Origin: Poa pratensis
Taxonomy: Eukaryota > Streptophyta > Magnoliopsida > Poales > Poaceae
Assembly (NCBI GenBank): GCA_947311845.1
Contig: CAMZMU010000034.1
Span: 94,367,976-94,431,975 of the forward strand
Length of the DNA: 64,000 nt
Reading direction: 5' to 3'
Shown here: in pieces, positions 57,299 through 64,000 of the stretch
Position numbering within the stretch: position 1 is the first letter of the stretch
Layout of the letters: every line of letters begins with the position of its first letter
Position numbers and translations under genes: made by a program
Notes under the pieces: model-generated
What the model was told of the DNA's origin: nothing
What the model saw: only the letters and a program-made list of their open reading frames with translations
The model's database searches: none

Positions 57299-58138
57299 GC
57301 TACTCCCTTATCCCCTCCCCCTCTACAGTGTTCTGAGGCGGATAAGAAGGCGACTGCGTGGCTGCGGTTTCGCCGGCGGAGCTGCTGCTCCCCTCCGCCT
57401 CCGGCCGCCGCTTCGGCGCCGCGAGGTGGGGGGGGGGGAGCTTCGGCTCTGTCCGTGCGAGTAGTTTAGGTCTTGTTTTCGTAGGTGTGCGTGCCCTGTG
57501 GGCGTCTCCGAAGGCGGTGGGGGCGGCGCCTGGTGTTAGGGCTGTGTCCTCTCCCTTCCTCCTCCGTTCCGGCCTCGCCGGGGAAGGTGTGGAGGTGTTT
57601 CTTCAGGCGTGGATCTCGACCTGTGCTTCGCCGGCCGGCCGTGGTGGCGAGGGGCGGTGCGGGTGGAGGTCGATGTTCTGTTTTTGGTGCAGGTGGTGGC
57701 TCGGGTGGTTCTTCTCGGCGTTTCTGCTTCGACTGACCATGGTGGTAAAGGGAGCAACGTCTGGAGGTGGAGAGGGGCTCGCGGTGGTGGACCTGGGTGG
57801 TGCGGCGCCGGCTGGATGTTGGGCGGCAGCGGGGAGCGGAGGTCGTGGCCGTGCACGTTCAGCGTGTCTCGGTTCCGTCGCTTGGCGTCGGACGGCTCCT
57901 GCGGCCTGCTACAAGGTGTGGCGGCTTCTTCTTCCCGGCGACGAGAGGTACGGCGGCGCCGCCGCCGCCTAGGTTCTTGGGGAAAGTCTTGGATCCGATT
58001 GTGGTCTTTTACGGTGGCTCAGGGTGCTCTTTGCACTTTTCGGGGTCTACTTGTAATTTCTGTTTGTTTGTGGACCTTTTTGTAAAGTGTGATGGGCTGC
58101 TGAATATATGCGTCGGATCTCCTCAAAAAAAAAAAAAA
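57299..58138 (+). mobile_element. retroposed sequence with poly(A) and perfect 14-bp target duplication
   Basis: ACAAGCGTACATTT occurs at 57285-57298 and again at 58139-58152, right after a tail of about 15 A (58125-58139). The body is GC-rich at the 5' side and ends TGCTGAATATATGCGTCGGATCTCCTC before the tail. The 5' part has open frames on both strands without recognised domains. The target duplication and poly(A) show LINE-mediated insertion. It may be a SINE, a truncated LINE leader or a retroposed transcript. Confidence 0.85.
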
Positions 58139-58382
58139 ACAAGCGTACATTTCTATGCTACAGGATAGGATCACCTGCGCGCGAGAAAAAAAAAAGAGAA
58201 AAGGAGGCGGAACCGAGCTGAACACGTGACGTGAGGAAAAAGAAAGCTACGACCGGAGGAGACAATGTTGCATGGCTGAAAAGTCTTGTGTAGGAAAGGG
58301 AATAGGAGTACCACACAGCGTCATACTCGACCGTGCGAGCCTTCGCACGTTCGAAAAGAAGCGAATCCGGAAGCCATGCACT

Positions 58383-58716
58383 AATTTGCGTGGAACCCGC
58401 AGGCCTCGCTGCCTACTCGGTCAGGCTCCCCGGCAGAATCACCCTCTAGCCGGGCACACCTTCGGCCTAACCTGGGGCGAGACACAGATAGTATTTTTTG
58501 TATACGCAACACTGTGCTCTGATACATGGGCTTCATGCCCACCAACCAGGCCGTACCAACTCTTTAGCCCTCGCACCCTCAAAAAAAAAAAAAAACTCTT
58601 TAGCCCTCCAGGCTGGAGTTACGAGCGTGCACCACCGCGCTCGGCTGATTGGAGAGCGACGGAGCGGTTAATTAAGCTGCTGTTTGCGCCCGTCCGTTAC
58701 CGATGTGGGACTAATA
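58383..58716 (-). repeat. TRIM-like retrotransposon fragment, copy B
   Basis: Reverse-complement relative of 23326-23785, sharing GCCTCGCTGCCTACTCGG, GGCCTAACCTGGGGCGAG, the CTGTGCTCTGATACATGGGC primer-site-like block and TTACCGATGTGGGACTA. It lacks the about 115-base insert found in copy A. Confidence 0.5.
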
Positions 58717-58739
58717 TTTACGTACTGCCGTAGTCGAAC

Positions 58740-59724
58740 GAAGCCGCGTGAATAGGAGCGTCGCGAACTCAACTGGGCCGAGATCCGCTTCAAATCCAAG
58801 GCGCAACTTGCACCACGCCTTTGCTAGCAGGCCGGTCTTGGCGTACATTTCTTACGTTAACAACGCGCTCTTTTGTTTTTTAGTTTAGGTAGCTTACTTT
58901 GACACACATGCATCCCGTGATACACTTTTTCTTACGATTACAACGTACGTGCTATTTTTTTAGTCTTCCCTACGATGGGAAACCTAGCTATGGGTTTACA
59001 ATATACGGTAGTGCTATTTTTGTAGCAACTTTTCCGGGCTAGGCACCCTTGTGATTTGTGAGTAGAAAGCTTGCTAGCGGAATGTGTTTGATCATGTGAA
59101 TTTAACATGATTAACTTCTAATTTAATAACAACACTTGTCAAATTTGAGATAGGGATCAACCTCCGAAAAGATAAATCTATTCCACAAACTTTGCCGACA
59201 AGTCCAGTCCAAGAGCGTGAAGCGATATCGTAGTTCATATAGTCGTACATGCAGAGATCAATCATAGATGCAGAAAATAAATTGATGCGTATTATTAATT
59301 GGTCCATTTCCATACAATATATGAGTATATACTAGCGTATATGTCTATGGGTTGCTACGGAATGTTTTTTTAATGGACTGCACTCTGCAGGTAGATATGT
59401 TGATATTTCGAGAGCTGAAGTGTAAAAAGAGTATATTACTCAGACCTCAGCGCACCGTACGGACCACGCGTAACATTCTAGCCGTATGTTATGTAGGGAG
59501 CCTTGATTGGGTTTATCATGCTTTTTTTAACCGATCCGTTGAATGCGCAAACGCACGCGCGAGATGAAAAACCACTCACCCGTACTGAAGCGGGAGAGGC
59601 ACACGAAAGAGAGCACCGCAATTTTTGTTTTGTTTTGTTACACTGGTAATTAGATAAAAATGTATAGTTTATTGCACTAATTGGATCCACCAGATCATAC
59701 GCATAATGCATACATATGGTTTAA
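58740..59724. other. spacer, no gene seen
   Basis: No coding was recognised. Near 59332-59366 there is a weak Helitron-type end (ATACTAGCGTATATG, then GGGTTGCTACGG). An open plus frame at 59352-59567 has no family features. Confidence 0.35.
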
Positions 59725-60055
59725 TTATTCGCAGCAACAATATTGAATGTCATGCATTCCGTCACAATAGCTATATTTAGGGTTGAGACCTTTGTCTTGG
59801 CAGAATTGTCTACATTCCAAGATCTGACACTCTGGCATCGGGTGACAGCCCGCTGGATTGAAAGCGTCAGTACCTACGAAAAATATGTAAGAATAGACAC
59901 AACCTACTAATGAGCACCGAAACAAAGCGGATGCATTGAATACAGAAAATGGTAATGAGTTTGAAATACTTACTAACGTGGCAAGTCATAGTCGTAAAAA
60001 TGACCAAAATAACTGCTATGCTTAGAACCCGTGTGGTGTTACTCGTAAGCGCCAT
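59725..60055 (-). CDS. secreted cysteine-rich peptide, two exons (about 76 aa)
   Basis: Exon 1 (60055-59974) begins MALTSNTTRVLSIAVILVIF, a basic-then-hydrophobic signal peptide, and ends in CHV. The donor is a consensus GTAAGT. The intron is 59973-59874, with TTTTTCGTAG as acceptor. Exon 2 (59873-59725) begins in frame (split Ser codon A|GT) with TDAFNPAGC and ends QYCCCE. The mature part has eight Cys spaced C-x5-C-x4-C-x3-C-x10-C-x7-C-C-C. A signal peptide, one intron after it and a small Cys-rich second exon are the layout of plant defensin-like and related cysteine-rich peptides. The triple-Cys end is unusual, and I do not place it in a named class. A TATA box lies about 65 bases upstream. 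It appears intact. Confidence 0.72.
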
Positions 60056-60118
60056 GAGAGAAGAGAGTCCTTGTGTGTTTGGTTTTTTCCTATTAGAGTG
60101 TTTTGCTTTTTGCCCACG

Positions 60119-60126
60119 TTTATATA
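60119..60126 (-). promoter_or_regulatory. TATA box of the cysteine-rich peptide gene
   Basis: The minus strand reads TATATAAA, 64 bases before the ATG at 60055, leaving room for a short 5' UTR. It lies at the edge of the 58-bp tandem array. Confidence 0.6.
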
Positions 60127-60475
60127 GAGGAAAATGGAACTCTTGGGTAATTAAGTATTTCCTATTTTGTTTCACCTAAGAATAGAGGCAAACGAAAATC
60201 TTGGGTAATTAAGTCTTGCCGATTTGGTTTCACCTAAAAATAGAGGCAAAAGAGAATCTTTGGCAATGAACACTTGCCTATTTGGTTTCGCCTAAAAATA
60301 GAGGGAAAAGAAAATCTTTGGAAATTAAGTCTTGCCTATTTGGTTTCATCTAAAAAAGAGGCAAAAGAGAATCTTGCGAAAAAAAAGTCTTGCCTATTTG
60401 GTTTCGCCTAAAAATAGAGCCAAAATAAAATCTTTGGAAATTAAGCCCTGCCTATTTGTTTTCACCTAGAATGAT
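60123..60475. repeat. promoter tandem array, 58-bp units
   Basis: The motif CCtATTTGGTTTCaCCTAAA starts at 60161, 60219, 60277, 60335, 60393 and 60451, an exact 58-base step, with partial units on both sides. Each unit continues AATAGAGGCAAAAGAAAATC, TTTGGnAATTAAGTCTTG. The TATA region of the neighbouring gene (TATATAGAGGAAAATGG) aligns with the AAAATAGAGGCAAAAG part of a unit. Confidence 0.9.
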
Positions 60476-60479
60476 TGTC

Positions 60480-61127
60480 TCCTTAACTGTTTGGCATTAC
60501 TATTGTCTTGTCAAATCTTGGAGAATAATAAATTATTCCCTAACTATTCATTCATGTTGTTTTGCTTAAAAAAATCTTCATTGTTATCTCTTTGAAAAAT
60601 ATTGGAGAGTCAGTTTATTGTAACTATTTATACTTGATTCCACATGAATGTTTCCATTGTAATGCGTTGATTCTTTCCTCAATTTTCCTTGGGTGAATTT
60701 TGTACTACGACCATATTCATATTGGTTACTCATTACTGAGGTTAGGAGATCAATATCGTTTAATTGGAATCAGCGCTCTGATAGCCAATCTAGATAATTG
60801 CGGCGGCTGGTTGAATTTTCTCCACTTCTCCTTTTTGGCCAATCCAGTTATGGGCTCTGATACAGGTCCCTAAAATCAATAGCGTGACACTACAATAAGA
60901 CTATAGATTTGGAGACGTGAACCTTGGATGAAATTAAGCATCCGAAGGGCAAGATTATTCTCTTTTGTCTCCGTTTTGCATAAACTAGATCTATATATGG
61001 GTCGTATCAGACGCAAGCATGGCCAAAGGAAATCTTGTACATTGATTGTCTTTCCATCTCATGTAGGTTCACTCCTTGTCGTAGAAAAAACGAATGACAG
61101 GAATCTTGCTAGACTACTTTTGGTCAA
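60480..61127. other. spacer, no gene seen
   Basis: AT-rich. A short open plus frame (60928-61131) has no recognised features. Confidence 0.35.
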
Positions 61128-62297
61128 CTAAAAATCTGGAGGGAGAAGCCACATGCCACTTTGAGGGCTACCCGCTTTGGGGTATCCTGCCAATCCCCGT
61201 TCCAGCCGGATACCATTATGGCAAGTGGGTTGCATGTGATACAAGCTACCACCATAGTTTGCAGATCTCATGAAGTAAACTCCGTCATAGGCGTGGATGT
61301 AGTTTCTATGCACCACACCGCATCCACATGTTGGCACATACACCGCCTTGGACCATACTTGCCCCAAGAACAGAGCATAGTCTCCCAAGCTATCCACCTC
61401 AGCCCATTTGTACATGTATGTCGTCATCACTTCGTCAACAAGCTCAAACACCCGGAACTTTGGATCCCATTGATCCTCACCACTAGAACTATTTCGCCGC
61501 GCAACTCGACTATGTACCTCGGGTACTTCGAGCAGCCGCCTTCTCGCACAGTCAGATGGTCAGCGTCGCCAGTGACCATCGGCACTCCGTTTTCTTTCAC
61601 AATTATATAAAACTTGACCAGCTCATCCTGGGGATGTGGGGCATGAGGCCATAGAGCTCCTGGTTGCAGAAGAGGATGTCTATGAGAGCCCCTCCGCCAA
61701 GATGTTTTGTTGTCCACCGCTATCCGGGCAATCAACCCCACAAAGCGCGAGGCCGCATGAGTGGGTTATTGCAGCTAGGATACAGCAGCCCGAGGTTGGG
61801 GACTCTGAGAAGATGATCTTCTGGATTGTGCATGGGCCAGGATGCCGACCGCACCTTGGGCCCCTCCTTTGCTCCGTAGACAGCGGCACCTGGACGCCGG
61901 AGAAAAGGTTCATGTTCGTAATCTGCCAATCTAGCGCGACAACCCAGCCGCCGTCATGAAAGCCGGCAAAGTGCTTGTCAACTGCCTCGTTGGGAAGCCA
62001 GAAGCTCAAGATCTCACCGTCGTCTTGTGGAATATATAGGCGACGCTTCCTAGTCTCATGACTGCCGTAGATAAGCCACGGGAGGTTAGATGACACCGGG
62101 TGCCACAAAGCGATCGCCACCGCTCGCCATGACCTACATGCAGCGGCGAAGCTGAGTCGGTCGTGCAGGGTGGTGGTGGTTAGCCTGGAGTAGACCATAG
62201 CCAGGAGATCGTCAGGGAGATCCGACCATGTCGAGGTTGTACTCAGTTGGATGCTAGGGACGGCGCTGCCGGTGGTCATGGGAGTCGACGACGACAT
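61128..62297 (-). pseudogene. F-box/DUF295 gene, broken paralogue
   Basis: ATG at 62297 (MSSSTPMTTGSAVP). The F-box is TWSDLPDDLLAMVYSRL with RLSFAAACRSWRAVAIA. DUF295-type motifs are RKRRLYIPQDDGEILSFWLP, FAGFHDGGWVVALD, GPCTIQKIIFSESPTSGCC and ILAAITHSCGLALCGVDCP. After about 61690 the reading needs three more frame changes (near 61690, 61625 and 61460) to follow LFCNQELYGLMPH, DELVKFYIIVKENG and FELVDEVM…KWAEVDSLGDYALFLGQ to the stop at 61128. It is similar in order and spacing to the intact gene at 28559-29662. An earlier in-frame Met at 62450 is less likely because the F-box proteins start close to the SWSDLP motif. Confidence 0.82.
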
Positions 62298-62906
62298 TCT
62301 TGCTTGTCTTTGGATATACAACCGTGCAGCTGCTGTGTTTGTTCCTTGATTCTTATATATCCTCAAGTCAGGGTACAATCTGGTTACACGACCTGTGCAT
62401 GTATATATGCATGAAGATCCGACCCAAAACAAGCTAAGTCTCTCGTACATGGCTAGTGAAACCAGCTAGGACTGAAACTCTGCAACTTTCCTAAACTGAC
62501 TTAAACTAGAAACGAAACATGCACGCGTCTCCAAAAGAAAGACAAGTAATCTACTTATACTTGGACACGTACTACACACGCTCAAACACTTGTTTAATCA
62601 AGATTAATGGTAACAAAGCCGTGTATATATATAGTCTGCCTGCGTGTTGGAATCGGGTAAGGATCCTATCATCTCGATCTGGAAACCCTTGCGTAGATCA
62701 AGTTGAAGAGAACTGCTCCAACATGCAGGCTTACGTCTCAGTTAGCATGCATTAAACTGGCGCTGAATGTACTCATAGATTTTGGAAACTCACGTTGAAT
62801 ACAAGAAGGATCGATCACGATTTGGCTACACTAATTCAGCTACTAATTATGCGTTTGATTCATCCTTAATCACAAGTAGCATTTGATCAATGTCTTATAT
62901 GTGAAT

Positions 62907-62980
62907 GGGGATGTAGCTCAAATGGTAGAGCGCTTATGGATGCATCTTAAAGGAAGGGGGATCGATACCTCCCATCTCCA
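62907..62980 (+). tRNA. tRNA-Ala-like sequence, second copy
   Basis: 74 bases with acceptor GGGGATG/CATCTCC, an intact D arm GCTCAAATGGTAGAGC and the T arm GGGGGATCGATACCTCCC. TGC sits near the anticodon position, but the stem around it (CTTATGGATGCATCTTAAAG) is disrupted, so it is probably not functional as a tRNA. It is closer to a true tRNA-Ala than the copy at 22994. The 5' flank (ACTCACGTTGAATACAAGAAG, GATCGATCAC) is also shared with that copy. Confidence 0.55.
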
Positions 62981-63170
62981 ATTTAATATCTTCTTGTGTA
63001 TCGTTTATTTATTTTCCTGCAGAAAATTGCTATTGGAAAAAAATCTGTTGGGCTTGAAGGAACTCTGTTCTAGGCTTTATGGGCTGCTTGGTGGGTCTTC
63101 AGTTAGCTTGAAGGCACCTAAATGTGTAGTGTGAGCTGGTCCGTCCAATAACCAAAGGACAACAACAACC

Positions 63171-63638
63171 TCCAAAGCGGTGGATGGAGGAAAACGAAAG
63201 GGTTAATTAGATAAATGACACTGTAATTTTCAGCTATTTGAGAAACACCACTGCAATTTTTATCTTTTGAAAATGCCACTACAATTCTGGGAACATTCCA
63301 TAGATACCATTATGTCCACTAAGACACATATACCGGCCACGGCCAGTACGTATAGTTATGTAATCAAGTTTGATCTTTTGAAAATGCCACTACAGTTCTG
63401 GAAATCCAAAGCGGTGGATGGAGGAAAACGAAAGGGTTAATTAGATAAATGCCACTGTAATTTTCAGCTATTTGAGAAACACCACTGCAATTTTTATCTT
63501 TTGAAAACGCCACTACAATTCTGGGAACATTCCATAGATACCATTATGTCCACTCAGGCACATATACCGGCCAGTACGTATAGTTATGTAATCAAGTTTG
63601 ATCTTTTGAAAATGCCACTACAGTTCTGGAAACATTCC
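63171..63638 (+). repeat. tandem duplication, unit 234 bp
   Basis: TCCAAAGCGGTGGATGGAGG begins at 63171 and again at 63405. The two copies (AAACGAAAGGGTTAATTAGA… to …CCACTACAGTTCTGGAAA) differ by a few substitutions and one 6-base CGGCCA/GCCACG difference. A degraded inverted version of the CACTACAATTC and ATTTTTGAAAG motifs follows near 63770. Confidence 0.9.
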
Positions 63639-64000
63639 ATAGATACTATGCTTTCTCTATGTGTGACACCATTTTGGTTGGGCCAACTCGTTATAGGTAT
63701 ATAAAACATGAATACATGAGTAGTGTCTAAGTGGCCATAATGGCATTTATGGAATGTACACAATATTGTAGTGGCATTTTTTGAAAGACCAAAAATACAG
63801 TGGCGTTTATAGCCAAAAATTGTATAACCACCTATACAATTTAAACCAAAAAGAAAACACGCATGAGCCCATGTTTGGACATTCCAAAATAAACTCCCAA
63901 GCAGCGGTTGTCGTCTGCGTGCAGCGGGATTCTGCCGTTTTTCAACTTAATACCTAGACATACAAACTTAGACGCGCTCTCAAACTGGAGTATTTAGATA

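Noticed and set aside
57358..57972. 204-residue Gly/Ala/Trp-rich open frame
   Set aside because: Inside a retroposed GC-rich sequence; three overlapping frames are open; no family match recognised.

Overview
This is nuclear DNA of a grass, most likely a Triticeae species (wheat, Aegilops or barley relatives). The reasons are nested LTR retrotransposons of Tat/Athila type, Stowaway MITEs, an L1-clade LINE, Helitron-like ends, GC-rich monocot exons beside AT-rich spacers, and genes with short GT-AG introns. No bacterial operons, rRNA or CRISPR arrays are present. Family names rest on motif recognition, not on searches. Layout: 1-8582 is a decayed Tat-lineage Ty3/gypsy element on the minus strand (gag, protease, RT, two RNase H domains, integrase, tRNA-Asp type PBS, 5' LTR). 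It carries an intron-containing antisense gene at its left end, and it sits inside a LEA_2/NHL-like gene whose 3' half resumes at 8583. 9636-15448 (minus) holds a 19-exon leucine-rich-repeat gene. The LEA fragment plus the 3' end of the LRR gene recur in inverted orientation at about 18340-20347, so 8.6-20.3 kb is a roughly 12 kb inverted duplication around the LRR gene. A third (23994-24314) and fourth (41423-41960) LEA_2 copy follow. 21-27.8 kb is mostly repeats: AT-rich degenerate repeats, a tRNA-Ala-like sequence, TRIM-like DNA, a hAT-like element with an 8-bp target duplication, a Stowaway MITE, a BTB fragment and a retroposon-like block. An intact F-box/DUF295 gene lies at 28559-29662 (minus), with a broken relative at 61128-62297. 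31668-40968 is a 5'-truncated LINE with a 12-bp target duplication, split by a complete non-autonomous LTR element (32473-39121) with its own 5-bp duplication. 41-45 kb has a MITE that supplies the stop codon of LEA copy 4, a SINE-like insertion and a non-autonomous Helitron candidate. 46742-48234 is a broken F-box/FBD gene. 50245-51843 is a solo LTR. 52160-52872 is an exact 108-bp tandem array open in one minus frame. About 54-57 kb is an inverted-repeat element carrying a higher-order tandem array, followed by a retroposon with a perfect 14-bp target duplication. 59725-60055 (minus) is a small two-exon secreted cysteine-rich peptide gene with a 58-bp tandem array in its promoter. The genes do not form a pathway. 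The main story is duplication, nested insertion and decay of small plant gene families (LEA_2, LRR, F-box). Intact-looking candidates are the F-box gene at 28.6 kb and the cysteine-rich peptide. Many other genes are broken by single-base deletions, which could be real decay or assembly indels.
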